In this document: positions 8,548-16,281 of the stretch, one piece after another
How the letters are laid out: every line of letters starts with the position of its first letter
Position numbering within the stretch: the first letter of the stretch is position 1
Notes under the pieces: model-generated
Seen by the model: only the letters and a program-made list of their open reading frames with translations
What the model was told of the DNA's origin: nothing
Databases searched by the model: none
From: Anaerolineaceae bacterium
Lineage (GTDB): Bacteria > Chloroflexota > Anaerolineae > Promineifilales > Promineifilaceae
DNA: 35,213 bases
Reading direction: 5' to 3'
Assembly: GCA_002699125.1 (NCBI GenBank)
Contig: PABI01000019.1
Location: 1-35,213, forward strand
Position numbers and translations under genes: made by a program

Positions 8548-9552
8548 ATGGAAAGATTAAAAGCGAGGTATCAAGTTCAGCTAGAATACCCTATTTTATT
8601 AAAGAGAGCTGAACAAGACGAAATAGTTTACAAGGTGAGTATTGGCGACGCAGATGTATCTATTCACCTACTTGTTGACAACTCGGAAAAATCAAAAAAC
8701 AAGAATGAGATGTTGTGGACTAGTAAACTCACCGAAATAGAAATTGTCGTCTCCATAGCTGAAAATGAAGTTCCACCACCGGCAGATATAACACCAAAAG
8801 ATGGCCACGGATCTTATTATGAAATCGAACAATACTTTGAAAAACGGACTTCTAAATATGACGATATTGCCAAGGTTATTTATCGACGGTTGAAAGTATA
8901 TTTCAAATATAAATTGGGCACACCCTACTTAACACTAAATGACGAGTCACAAGAATTTCCACTTCCAATTTGGTTCGATGAAAATGATAACAAAATCTGG
9001 GAAAGTCAAAGTAGAGTTTTTGTTATTCCATACACCCCCGGCGAGTTTAAGAAAGTATTTGGAATCAAAAAATTCCGAAAAGTGGATGACAAGAAAATTG
9101 TCTCGGCCATTAAATCAGAGCGGCCTATTATTCTTTATGAAGAGATTTTATCTGATGCGCAAACAGCAATTTTGCGAGGTAATTTTCGTCGAGGAATTTT
9201 GGAGATGGCTATCGCCTGCGAAATTGCTGTCAAACATACATTTTTCACCGAGTCCACAATAGCTGGAGCAGCCTATGAGTATCTTGAAGGCAAAGGAATG
9301 TTGAGGGTAAGAACTCTAGAGCTAGTTGGAAAAGTTGCTGAACATGCCTTTGGTGAAAGCTTTAAAACAGTAAATGAAACTGCATACGAAAATCTTGATT
9401 ATCTATTTCGTTGTCGAAATAAAATTGCTCATCGTGGCAACGTTATATTTAGGGACAATCAAGGCATAATTCAGCAGCCAGATACTGATATGCTTAGAGA
9501 TTGGTGGGCTTCATTAGAACAATTACTAAGGTGGTTGGAAAGCAAAACGTGA
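8548..9552 (+). CDS. AT-rich orphan with a C-terminal HEPN-like motif
   Basis: The product has 334 residues and I recognise no family over most of its length. The C-terminal third is helical (IILYEEILSDAQTAILRGNF, then LEMAIACEIAVKH). It carries RNKIAHRG, in which Arg290 and His295 fit the R-x4-H core of HEPN ribonuclease or HEPN-like domains. HEPN proteins often belong to toxin-antitoxin, abortive-infection or CRISPR-linked systems, but no partner gene is adjacent. The gene is AT-rich and lacks ACGGCCGT, unlike its surroundings. It lies between the intact carboxylase and its 3' fossil. I prefer ATG 8548; an in-frame ATG at 8509 would add 13 residues. Both have weak ribosome sites. Confidence 0.6.
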   Translation: MERLKARYQVQLEYPILLKRAEQDEIVYKVSIGDADVSIHLLVDNSEKSKNKNEMLWTSKLTEIEIVVSIAENEVPPPADITPKDGHGSYYEIEQYFEKRTSKYDDIAKVIYRRLKVYFKYKLGTPYLTLNDESQEFPLPIWFDENDNKIWESQSRVFVIPYTPGEFKKVFGIKKFRKVDDKKIVSAIKSERPIILYEEILSDAQTAILRGNFRRGILEMAIACEIAVKHTFFTESTIAGAAYEYLEGKGMLRVRTLELVGKVAEHAFGESFKTVNETAYENLDYLFRCRNKIAHRGNVIFRDNQGIIQQPDTDMLRDWWASLEQLLRWLESKT

Positions 9553-9616
9553 GGCTCTTAATAAATCCTATGTGACAAGTTCTTCTAAGCTGTGGTCGGC
9601 ATTGGCTCAGGTATGT

Positions 9617-9711
9617 AGTACCCGTCACTTCTGGACCCTGTGGACTTAGTGATGAGGAATGGCATTCTAGTCCCCGACAAAACGCGGATGGCGCCGGGTT
9701 GGCGTTTTTGA
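9617..9711 (+). pseudogene. 3' fossil of the carboxylase gene, part 1
   Basis: From about 9617 the sequence aligns with the intact gene around 8287-8375. The clearest part, 9660-9710, reads GILVPDKTRMAPGLAF against [16 protein letters not shown] in the intact protein. Upstream similarity is patchy and frame-broken. The match stops at 9711, where the direct repeat flanking the NTF2-like cassette begins. The gene end resumes at 10187. Confidence 0.7.
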
Positions 9712-9739
9712 TGATGATGAATGGTGGTGGGAAACAGGC

Positions 9740-9795
9740 AACCTCCCGGAGGCTTCAAAAGCAAGCGCGGTTCTGCCGTAAACCTCCGGGAGGTT
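9740..9795. repeat. Palindromic hairpin element, type B
   Basis: AACCTCCCGGAGG (9740-9752) pairs perfectly with 9783-9795 around a 30-nt loop. Each arm is itself palindromic, as in the type A hairpins. The loop contains GCGCGGTTCTGCCGTAAA; its GGTTCTGCC core is shared with the loop at 28571-28599. It lies just upstream of the ribosome site of the NTF2-like gene. Confidence 0.75.
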
Positions 9796-9813
9796 AAAAT
9801 AAGGAGGTACTCA

Positions 9814-10179
9814 ATGGGTGATTATGAGGCAATTCGTGAAGCTGTTTTTCACTACTGCGAAGGGTATCGCAACAAGGATCGCGAACGGCTGGAGAAGGCG
9901 TTTGCCTTGGACGTGGCTGTTATGACGGGCTACATCAAAAACAAGGATGGGGAATTGGAACTGTGGTCCATGACGATGAAAGATGCCATTGATTCCTGGG
10001 TGGCCCCAGACTACACGCCTTTTGAATTTTCTGAGGGCAGAATGCTTGCTGTTGATATTTTTCACGGGCTTGGAGCGACTGTGCTTTTTGATTTTGGTGG
10101 CCGCTATTTGGAAAGTTACCAGTTGGCTAAAATTGATGGCATGTGGCGCATCGTCAGTAAGTTCATTGTCAATCCGTGA
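9814..10179 (+). CDS. NTF2-like protein, putative lumazine-binding (SnoaL-like) family
   Basis: The product has 121 residues. MGDYEAIREAVFHYCEGYRN, then a central region ending GYLK-like (GYIKNKDGELE), then YLESYQLAKIDGMWRIVSKF follow the pattern of the putative lumazine-binding branch of NTF2-like proteins (Lumazine_bd_2). The second half forms the curved sheet that usually binds small molecules. The substrate is unknown, and no enzyme residues can be assigned with confidence. The start is well fixed: AAGGAGGT lies 5 nt before ATG 9814. The open frame extends upstream through the palindrome but has no ribosome site there. The gene is the only cargo of the 459-bp cassette inserted in the carboxylase fossil. 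Confidence 0.8.
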   Translation: MGDYEAIREAVFHYCEGYRNKDRERLEKAFALDVAVMTGYIKNKDGELELWSMTMKDAIDSWVAPDYTPFEFSEGRMLAVDIFHGLGATVLFDFGGRYLESYQLAKIDGMWRIVSKFIVNP

Positions 10180-10186
10180 ATGGTGG

Positions 10187-10219
10187 GGGAACGGCCGTTT
10201 CGCCACCTTCCGCATGTAA
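10187..10219 (+). pseudogene. 3' fossil of the carboxylase gene, part 2 (C-terminal tail)
   Basis: The eleven codons read GNGRFATFRM-stop, against [14 protein letters not shown] at the end of the intact gene (8391-8424). The nucleotide match includes the ACGGCCGT octamer (10191 here, 8396 in the intact gene). Together with 9617-9711 it marks the tail of a second carboxylase copy that was split by the NTF2-like cassette. Confidence 0.75.
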
Positions 10220-10226
10220 TTAACAA

Positions 10227-10325
10227 CTCGTTCCACGCTCTGCGTGGAATGGGGGTCGTGGCGCTCTGCGCCGACGGGACGCGGAGCGTCTAAAGCAGCA
10301 TTCCAACGCAGACCGTTGGAACGAG
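10227..10325. repeat. Nested REP-like inverted repeat
   Basis: The outer arms CTCGTTCCA (10227-10235) and TGGAACGAG (10317-10325) enclose further hairpins: TTCCACGC/GCGTGGAA (10231-10249), a GCGGAGCGTC segment, and TTCCAACG/CGTTGGAA near 10301-10320. It fills most of the gap between the carboxylase fossil and the AlkZ-related gene. It looks like a dispersed intergenic palindrome rather than a simple terminator. Confidence 0.7.
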
Positions 10326-10358
10326 AAAACGAGAAACAAACCTATAAGGCAAAACCCC

Positions 10359-10904
10359 ATGATCAAAACATTTGAAGAAGCCCGCTATTTAATCCGCGAA
10401 CTGCAAATTTGCACGATTTTTGAGAGTGAGAAAAGCGGCCTGCCCTCGCTGTGGCAGCACATTAATTTGCCAGAAAAGCAGCCAGGTGAGAAAGGCTGGG
10501 GCGAAAAGGTCTCTGCGGTTTGGGATTGGAAAAATCGTCTTCCCGCCACCTTTCCCGACGAGATTTTTTACGGCAAAATCAAAGGCGGCTTTGCCGTGTT
10601 GATGACGATGGAGTATTTACGAGACGTCCATTTCCCATCGGCCTACAAACCCGTCGAACAACTGAATCGATTAGCCAGGTATATTTTTGAGATGATTCGC
10701 AATGAGCCCTGGGAAACAACAGACCTGCGCAACGAGGTGATGGAGGCACAGGGCTGTTCTAAAAGTCAATTCGATACCGCGCTCAAAAATCTGCAAATTT
10801 CGCTCAACATCGTTCGCTCCAACGATCCTGCCATCGAGCGGGATACCTGGTTGGCCTTTCAAGAGCTTTATCCAGACATCTGGCATCTGCATGTTGATCT
10901 ATAG
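10359..10904 (+). CDS. AlkZ-related winged-helix protein
   Basis: This 181-residue soluble protein resembles proteins annotated as AlkZ-related. KVSAVWDWKNRLPATFPDEI, then GKIKGGFAVLMTMEYLRDVH matches the charged, DNA-facing part of winged-helix glycosylases. The C-terminal segment (LRNEVMEAQGCSKSQFDTAL) looks like a helix-turn-helix. The QxQ/QxD catalytic pair of AlkZ/AlkX is not obvious, so it may bind DNA without base excision. The start at ATG 10359 has only a weak purine-rich site (AAGGC about 12 nt upstream). It sits 125 bp before the YcaQ/AlkX gene on the same strand, which supports a linked DNA-repair role. Family assignment is moderate. Confidence 0.6.
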   Translation: MIKTFEEARYLIRELQICTIFESEKSGLPSLWQHINLPEKQPGEKGWGEKVSAVWDWKNRLPATFPDEIFYGKIKGGFAVLMTMEYLRDVHFPSAYKPVEQLNRLARYIFEMIRNEPWETTDLRNEVMEAQGCSKSQFDTALKNLQISLNIVRSNDPAIERDTWLAFQELYPDIWHLHVDL

Positions 10905-10914
10905 AACGTTTGCT

Positions 10915-11010
10915 TGTCATTCCCGCCCCACGCCTTCGCGGGGCAAGCTGGCGGGAATCCATTAGATTTGAACCGCCTGTCTCTGGATGCCTGCCTTCGC
11001 AGGCATGACA
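10915..11010. repeat. REP-like double hairpin
   Basis: ATTCCCGCC (10919-10927) pairs with GGCGGGAAT (10950-10958), and TGCCTGC (10988-10994) pairs with GCAGGCA (10999-11005) around a CTTC loop. The ends TGTCAT and ATGACA close the whole unit. This closely resembles the widespread TGTCATTCCCGC...GGCATGACA intergenic repeats. It lies between the AlkZ-related and AlkX genes and may attenuate read-through. Confidence 0.7.
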
Positions 11011-11029
11011 GGTGTTGCTAAGGACTCGC

Positions 11030-12283
11030 ATGGCAAAAAAAGCTTCCGGCCCAATCTATCCGCTCACGGCGCTGAGAACGGTCGTCCTGCACACCCAACT
11101 TCTCTCAGCACCCAACAGTGCATCCCCTGCCCCCACCCCAGACACAATCGTCAATCTGGTAAAGCTGCTCGGCTACGTGCAGATCGACACCCTGCACGTG
11201 GTCAACCGCGCCCATCACGTCACCTTGTGGGCCCGCTTCGGCTCGTACGACATCGACGACTTCCACCAGCTGATTTACACGCCCGGTCAGCGCCGACTTT
11301 ACGAGGGTTGGGGCCACGCCGCCAGCATCATTCCGCTGGAACATTATCGCTACCATCGCTGGCGAACCGATCCCAAAGTCAGCTACAACCCCGGCTTTCA
11401 GGAATGGGTGAACAAAAAAGATAATCGCCAACTGGCCGAGCAGACGTTGGCCCGCATCCGCGCCGAAGGCGGACTGCGCCTGGGCGATTTTGAGCACAAA
11501 GGCCCCAAACGCGGCGAGTGGTACGATTGGCGACCGTCTAAGCAGGCGCTGGAGGCACTGTTCGCCTGGGGCGATCTGATGGTGGCCGACCGGGTGAACT
11601 TCCACCGCGTGTACGACGTGCGGGAGCGCGTGCTGCCGGAGTGGGTGGATACCACGCCGGTCGATCCCGATGAGGCGCGTTGTTTCTGCCTGGAACAGGC
11701 GGCCAGGGCGCTGGGCGTTTTTGAACCGCGCCATCTCACCTTTTACGCCTACATGCGGGCCACACCAGCCCGCTCGCTGGTCAAGTCGTTGCTCACGGAC
11801 GGTACACTGGTCGAGATTCAAGGTGAGTCGATGAACGGGAAACAGAAATGGTTGGTCCATCGCGACAATCTGCCGCTGCTGCACCGCGCAGCGGACGGCG
11901 AAATTAAAGCAGAGCGTACCACTTTTCTGGCACCGTTTGATTCGCTGTTCTGGGCGCAGAATCGAGACCAAAAGCTGTGGGGCTTCAACCAGCTGCTAGA
12001 GTGCTACAAGCCGGCGGACCAGCGCGCTTATGGCTATTTCTGCCTGCCCATCCTGCACAAGGATCGTCTGGTCGGGCGGTTTGATCCGAAGCTGGATCGC
12101 CAGTCCGACGTCCTGCACCTGAAAGCACTCTACCTTGAACCGGGCATCGAACCAGATGATAAACTTGTTGCCGAGGTGGCTAACACCATGCGCGACTTCC
12201 TCTCCTGGCACGGTGCCAAAAGCCTCACGATAGAAAAGAGCGATCCAGCCGCATTTGGCAAAAAGCTGATGAGCGCTCTGTAA
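11030..12283 (+). CDS. YcaQ/AlkX-type DNA glycosylase (HTH_42 family)
   Basis: The product has 417 residues, the full length of this family. YcaQ-like proteins are DNA glycosylases that remove bulky alkylated bases and unhook interstrand crosslinks. The N-terminal part has the family core: LGYVQIDTLHVVNRAHHVTL, then RRLYEGWGHAASIIPLEHY. Gln51-Ile-Asp53 fits the Q-hydrophobic-D catalytic motif of the E. coli YcaQ (AlkX) branch rather than the QxQ of AlkZ. Three winged-helix modules are expected across the rest, ending FLAPFDSLFWAQNRDQKLWG and FYLEPG-like segments. Start 11030 has AAGGA 5 nt upstream; a GTG at 11012 is open in frame but starts inside the REP-like hairpin. The gene carries no ACGGCCGT despite its high GC. 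Confidence 0.85.
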   Translation: MAKKASGPIYPLTALRTVVLHTQLLSAPNSASPAPTPDTIVNLVKLLGYVQIDTLHVVNRAHHVTLWARFGSYDIDDFHQLIYTPGQRRLYEGWGHAASIIPLEHYRYHRWRTDPKVSYNPGFQEWVNKKDNRQLAEQTLARIRAEGGLRLGDFEHKGPKRGEWYDWRPSKQALEALFAWGDLMVADRVNFHRVYDVRERVLPEWVDTTPVDPDEARCFCLEQAARALGVFEPRHLTFYAYMRATPARSLVKSLLTDGTLVEIQGESMNGKQKWLVHRDNLPLLHRAADGEIKAERTTFLAPFDSLFWAQNRDQKLWGFNQLLECYKPADQRAYGYFCLPILHKDRLVGRFDPKLDRQSDVLHLKALYLEPGIEPDDKLVAEVANTMRDFLSWHGAKSLTIEKSDPAAFGKKLMSAL

Positions 12284-12305
12284 AACGCCAAAAGGAGGAA
12301 TAACG

Positions 12306-12767
12306 ATGCAAGAAGTCAAACGGTATCCACAGGTTCCCGGCTTTTCTGAGGAAGAATTAGCCACTTTTCTGGCCCAACCGCTTTTAGCCCGGCTCAGCAC
12401 GCTGAACGCCGATGGCACGATTCATACCGTGCCCATCTGGTACCTCTATCGTGATGGAAAGCTGCTGTTGAGTACGCAAACTGTTACGCAAAAAGTGAAA
12501 AACATCCAGCGCAATCCCCAGGTAACGGTTTTGGTAGACAGCAATACGATGCCTTACGCGGGGGTGATGGTGTATGGAACGGCCGTCCTTGACCACCAAG
12601 ATGCCGCCGGCAAACGGGTCTCTATTTTTGCGCGTTACATTGGCATCCACGGTGACGCTTACGCGCAGCAGCTAGCCGCCAAGTGGGAACCAGTCATTAT
12701 TGAAGTTACCCCTACCCGCATCATTTCTTTTGATTATACGAAGGGTTCTTTGGTACCTAACCAATAG
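12306..12767 (+). CDS. PPOX-family flavin/F420-binding split-barrel protein
   Basis: The product has 153 residues. FLAQPLLARLSTLNADGTIH, then TVPIWYLYRDGKLLLST, then QKVKNIQRNPQVTVLVD is the standard pattern of pyridoxamine-5'-phosphate-oxidase-like split barrels of the F420- or FMN-dependent type. These reduce or oxidise small substrates; the substrate here is unknown. The conserved basic and Ser/Thr residues in LLLSTQTVTQKVKN would bind the cofactor phosphate. AAGGAGG lies 8 nt upstream of ATG 12306. It follows the AlkX gene by 22 bp and precedes the GIY-YIG gene by 14 bp, so the three are probably co-transcribed. Confidence 0.85.
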   Translation: MQEVKRYPQVPGFSEEELATFLAQPLLARLSTLNADGTIHTVPIWYLYRDGKLLLSTQTVTQKVKNIQRNPQVTVLVDSNTMPYAGVMVYGTAVLDHQDAAGKRVSIFARYIGIHGDAYAQQLAAKWEPVIIEVTPTRIISFDYTKGSLVPNQ

Positions 12768-12781
12768 CCCAACCATCGGTT

Positions 12782-13261
12782 ATGGACAACATAAAAGTTA
12801 CGCTTCCGCTTAAACGCTTTCTGCTCATTGAGCAATGCCCGGAGGCATGGAAAGGATTAGATTTATACATCTTTCGCGATGATGCCATCGTCTTCTACAT
12901 AGGCCAATCTCACCTGGCCTTTGCCCGCGTCTGGGACCATTTGTTGAGCGGCTTCAAAGGATACTCGATTGTGGGGCGTTTTATGTGGGTCAACTGGCCC
13001 AAGTCGATGAATTTCACCATTGAACTGCTGAGTGCACAAGACGCGCAGTTCAGCCATGTGCGAAACGAGCTGGATGCAGCGGAGCAGTGGCTCATCCGCC
13101 AGCATCAATCCTGTTTTAATGTGTCGCACAATCCGGAGGCAACGGCCGTTCCGCCCACCTACCTGCCACCCAATGCCAAATTCCGTCGCCGCGCCAGCCT
13201 GCGCCAGCTCATTTCTGAAGCAGAACGGGCCGTCAAGGCAGAGGACAACCTGCTCTGGTAA
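12782..13261 (+). CDS. GIY-YIG nuclease-like protein
   Basis: The product has 159 residues. The N-terminal half matches the GIY-YIG fold: LYIFRDDAIVFYIGQS (Tyr29 and Tyr39-Ile-Gly41 for the two YIG-type strands), then FARVWDHLL, with Arg49 in the catalytic-arginine position and His53. Glu101 in AAEQWLIRQHQSCFN would be the metal-binding glutamate, followed by the usual Asn (113). GIY-YIG nucleases cut DNA in repair, recombination or restriction. The target of this one is unknown, but its place behind a crosslink glycosylase fits repair. The tail from about 120 on is basic and proline-rich. Confidence 0.7.
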   Translation: MDNIKVTLPLKRFLLIEQCPEAWKGLDLYIFRDDAIVFYIGQSHLAFARVWDHLLSGFKGYSIVGRFMWVNWPKSMNFTIELLSAQDAQFSHVRNELDAAEQWLIRQHQSCFNVSHNPEATAVPPTYLPPNAKFRRRASLRQLISEAERAVKAEDNLLW

Positions 13262-13299
13262 AATCACCCCTGATTAATTTTTAACCTTTTACGCGTTTA

Positions 13300-13317
13300 C
13301 GCGGATTGGAATCCGCG
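13300..13317. repeat. Short perfect hairpin before the M20 hydrolase
   Basis: CGCGGATT and AATCCGCG form 8-bp perfect arms around GG, within GCGGATTGGAATCCGCGGCT. It lies 18 nt before the next start and would sit in the leader. It resembles dispersed genomic repeats of the form GGAATCCGCGGCTACA. Confidence 0.6.
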
Positions 13318-13334
13318 GCTACAGATTTGTAATT

Positions 13335-14507
13335 ATGAACGATGTCAATTTACTTTCACCAGAATTAGAAACAAAAATCATTGAACTGGCGCAAAGCCTG
13401 GTTCGCATTAAGAGTTTGTCAGGGCAAGAAGCGGCAGTGATCAAATTTGTGGCGCAAACAATGGAGGCGCTGGGTTATGACGCGGTGACGATTGATGCGA
13501 TGGGCAATGTTGTGGGCCGGATTGGCAGCGGCACCAAAACGATTCTGCTGGATGCCCATGTAGACACCGTGGCCGTTAATGATGCGGCCGAGTGGGACAT
13601 TCCCCCTTTTAGCGGTGAGGTGGTGAACGGCCGTCTTCACGGCAGAGGTTCAGTCGATATGAAATCGGCCGTAGCTGCCGCCATCTATGCCGGCATTATG
13701 GCTAAAAACAAGGGCCTGGCCGAGGGCAAAACGATCTACGTCTCCTGCACGGTGATGGAAGAAGATTGCGACGGTGAAAACCTGAAGCATCTTTTCCAGG
13801 AGCTGAAACTTAAACCCGACTATGTGGTTATTTGCGAACCCTCCAACAACCAGATCATGCTGGGCCACAAAGGCAAAGCCCAAATTGCCATCACCACACA
13901 CGGCATTTCTGCCCACGGAGCTGCTCCAGAAAAGGGTCTTAATGCCATTTATGAAATGGCCGAAATTATCCAGCGCGTGGAAAAGCTAAATGCGGCGCTG
14001 CCAATCAAAAATGGCATGAAGGGCACCCTGGTAATGTCCCAAATATCCAGCGCCAGCGCCTCTCTGAACGCGGTGCCTACCGAGTGTGAGGTATATCTGG
14101 ACCGCCGCATGATTCCCGGCGAAACAGAAGAGACGGTTCAACAAGAAATGGCCCAGCTTGTTGCGGACAAAAATGCCACCTGGGCAGTAGGCGTTCTGCA
14201 CAAAACCAGCTGGACAGGCCACGCAGTACGCTACGAACCGTTCCATCCCGCCTGGCAAATTGAGCGTGAGCATAATCTGACACAAGCGTGTATGGCCGCC
14301 TACCATGAAGTTTTTGGTACTGAACCGGCAGCATTTGGCTTTTGGGATTTTAGCACCAATGCCGTCACGCCAGTGAGCTTGGGAATCCCCACCATTGGCT
14401 TTGGGCCAGGTGATTACAATCTGGCCCACATGCGCAATGAAAATTGCGACGTTCGCCAAATTCTCGATGCCTGTCGTTTTTATATCAGCGCAATCAAACA
14501 TATTTGA
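13335..14507 (+). CDS. M20-family metallohydrolase, YgeY type
   Basis: The product has 390 residues. M20 enzymes are dinuclear zinc amidohydrolases, and this sequence follows the YgeY branch, often linked in annotation to selenium or purine catabolism. Metal and catalytic residues are in place: His75 and Asp77 in LLDAHVDTV, Asp108 in GRGSVDMKS, Glu142/Glu143 in VMEEDCDGE, Glu168 in VICEPS, and His365 in YNLAHMRNE. A dimerisation insert runs from about residue 180 to 290 (THGISAHGAAPEKGLNA). No purine or selenium genes are nearby, so the substrate is open. No ribosome site is visible before ATG 13335. The hairpin at 13300-13317 is just upstream. Confidence 0.88.
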   Translation: MNDVNLLSPELETKIIELAQSLVRIKSLSGQEAAVIKFVAQTMEALGYDAVTIDAMGNVVGRIGSGTKTILLDAHVDTVAVNDAAEWDIPPFSGEVVNGRLHGRGSVDMKSAVAAAIYAGIMAKNKGLAEGKTIYVSCTVMEEDCDGENLKHLFQELKLKPDYVVICEPSNNQIMLGHKGKAQIAITTHGISAHGAAPEKGLNAIYEMAEIIQRVEKLNAALPIKNGMKGTLVMSQISSASASLNAVPTECEVYLDRRMIPGETEETVQQEMAQLVADKNATWAVGVLHKTSWTGHAVRYEPFHPAWQIEREHNLTQACMAAYHEVFGTEPAAFGFWDFSTNAVTPVSLGIPTIGFGPGDYNLAHMRNENCDVRQILDACRFYISAIKHI

Positions 14508-14585
14508 GGTCCGCGGGCTGGCTAACGACAACAAGACGCATGATCGGCCTTCGCAGTGAGTGATTGTTCCAGGTAAAATAAGGCA

Positions 14586-15686
14586 ATGACGCTACAAATC
14601 GGACTCATCGGCCTGCCCAATGTGGGCAAAAGCACCACGTTTAACGCCCTGACCAAAGCTCAGAATGCGGCCGTTGCCAATTACCCGTTCTGCACCATCG
14701 AGCCCAACAAAGCGGTTGTGCCCGTCCCGGATGAACGTCTGGACACGCTGGCGCGGCTGGTCGACGTGACGAACGTTATTCACGCCACGATTGAATTTGT
14801 GGATATCGCCGGGCTGGTGCAGGGTGCCAGTAAAGGAGAGGGATTGGGCAACCAGTTCCTGGGCAACATTCGCGACGCCGACGCGGTAGTGCACGTGGTG
14901 CGCTGCTTCGACGATCCCAACGTGGTGCACATCAGCCCGCAGCCAGACCCGCGCACCGACATTGAGATTATCAACACGGAGCTGATGCTGGCCGATCTGG
15001 AACAGCTTGAGCGCAAAATCGAAAAGCTGACGCGCCAGGTGAAGGGAGATAAAAAACTGCTGCCCATGTTGGAAACGGCCGAATCTCTACAAACTCTCCT
15101 CGCCGCCGGCCAACCTGTTTCCGCCTATCCCCAGCCGGACAGTGAACCATATCGCGAGTTGGTTAAGGAGCTGCGCTTTTTAACCAGCAAGCCGGTCATC
15201 TACGCCGCCAACGTCGATGAAGCGTCACTAACCGAGGGAAATAAATATGTGACGGCCGTTCGCCAAGTCGCCAGCGAACACGGCGCGGAAGTTGTTATGC
15301 TTTGCGCCAAGCTGGAAGAAGAGTTGGTCAGCCTGGAGGCAGCCGAGCGTGAGGAATTTCTGGCATTGGCCGGCATTGAAGAAAGCGGGCTGGCCCAGGT
15401 CATCCAGCGCAGCTATGGCATGCTGGACCTCATCAGCTTTTTCACCAAAAATAATCGGGAAGCCCGCGCCTGGACCGTACGCCGGGGCAGCACTGCGCCA
15501 CAGGCGGCTGGCGTTATTCACACCGACTTCGAGAAAGGCTTTATCCGGGCCGAGGTGATTCCTTACGACACGTTTGTTGAATTTGGCTCGGAAACGGCCG
15601 TTAAAGCCGCCGGGGCCATGCGCGTAGAAGGCAAATCATACGTGGTTCAGGACGGAGACGTCATCTATTTTCGCTTCAATGTTTAA
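14586..15686 (+). CDS. ychF: Ribosome-associated ATPase YchF (OLA1)
   Basis: The product has 366 residues, full length. YchF is an Obg-family P-loop ATPase that binds ribosomes and modulates stress responses. The G1 motif is GLPNVGKST (9-17), the DxxG motif is in [20 protein letters not shown], and G4 is NVDE. This is the NxxE form that favours ATP over GTP. The C-terminal TGS domain ends [18 protein letters not shown]. The nearest upstream gene ends 78 bp before, with AGGTAAAATAAGG just upstream of ATG 14586 as a possible ribosome site. The downstream lipoprotein frame overlaps or abuts its stop. Confidence 0.97.
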   Translation: MTLQIGLIGLPNVGKSTTFNALTKAQNAAVANYPFCTIEPNKAVVPVPDERLDTLARLVDVTNVIHATIEFVDIAGLVQGASKGEGLGNQFLGNIRDADAVVHVVRCFDDPNVVHISPQPDPRTDIEIINTELMLADLEQLERKIEKLTRQVKGDKKLLPMLETAESLQTLLAAGQPVSAYPQPDSEPYRELVKELRFLTSKPVIYAANVDEASLTEGNKYVTAVRQVASEHGAEVVMLCAKLEEELVSLEAAEREEFLALAGIEESGLAQVIQRSYGMLDLISFFTKNNREARAWTVRRGSTAPQAAGVIHTDFEKGFIRAEVIPYDTFVEFGSETAVKAAGAMRVEGKSYVVQDGDVIYFRFNV

Positions 15687-15741
15687 CCAACAACCCGACA
15701 AAAGACATAGCGCGCTGCCAGCCGCCGCCCCTCGTTCCTTA

Positions 15742-16236
15742 ATGAGTCTCAAAATGAAAGAATGGATTGAAAAGCATATTAAACAACATCTACCAGCCCT
15801 TGCCCTGGCCGCACTGATCTGGCTTATGACCGCATGTGGGCCTGTGGCCGAAACAGTCACCCCGACGCCTATTCAGGCCGATCCCGGGCCTGCCGAATGT
15901 GATCAGCGGGTTTTGGTTGAGGTTTGGGGCGATCTCAACGGCGACGGCGTGCCAGACCCAGATGAACCCATGCTGGCAGACGTCTTGCTCATGATAACAA
16001 AACAAGAAAATCCAACCGAAGAAGGGATACAGCTGTCAACCGGTGACAATGGCAGAGCCAATTTCCCAACCCGGGAGCTCGAGAACTGCCTGACAACCGG
16101 CCACCAGCTACTGTTTCTCAGGCAGGTGGCCGGCTACGAATTCCCGGCCCAACCCGTGGTAAACCTGGACGATTTTGATCCGCTCAATGATGCTATTCAC
16201 TTTGGCCTTTTACCTGTAAACGAAGACAGTAACTGA
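15742..16236 (+). CDS. Lipoprotein with an SdrD-B-like calcium-binding segment
   Basis: The product has 164 residues. A basic start and hydrophobic run end in the lipobox LMTAC (Cys32), followed by a low-complexity linker, so it is anchored outside the membrane. GDLNGDGVPDPDEPMLADV then matches the calcium-binding opening of SdrD-B/collagen-binding-B-like domains (DLNGDG with acidic residues), and the rest looks like one beta-sandwich. Function is unknown. The frame is also open from an ATG at 15679, which overlaps the ychF stop by 8 nt and would add 21 unstructured residues. None of the candidate starts has a clear ribosome site, and I chose 15742 because it gives a normal signal peptide. 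Confidence 0.7.
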   Translation: MSLKMKEWIEKHIKQHLPALALAALIWLMTACGPVAETVTPTPIQADPGPAECDQRVLVEVWGDLNGDGVPDPDEPMLADVLLMITKQENPTEEGIQLSTGDNGRANFPTRELENCLTTGHQLLFLRQVAGYEFPAQPVVNLDDFDPLNDAIHFGLLPVNEDSN

Positions 16237-16281
16237 GAAGAGACAAGGAAAGGTTGACCAGTTAATGTGGTGCAACAAACA

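Larger units (their letters stand above)
9718..10186. other. NTF2-like gene cassette flanked by 10-bp direct repeats
   Basis: TGAATGGTGG occurs at 9718-9727 and again at 10177-10186. The 459 bp from one to the next hold a palindromic element (9740-9795) and one gene (9814-10179). The repeat falls exactly where the carboxylase 3' fossil is interrupted, between GLAF and GRFATFRM. It looks like a target duplication or short-homology insertion. There is no transposase, so any movement must have been driven in trans or by recombination. Confidence 0.5.

Noticed and set aside
9711..9727. GATGATGATGAATGGTGGTGG as a simple trinucleotide repeat
   Set aside because: It is short and better explained as the carboxylase fossil boundary plus the cassette's direct repeat.
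11105..11971. Minus-strand frame of 288 codons opposite the AlkX gene
   Set aside because: Shadow of the AlkX gene, which has full family signatures.
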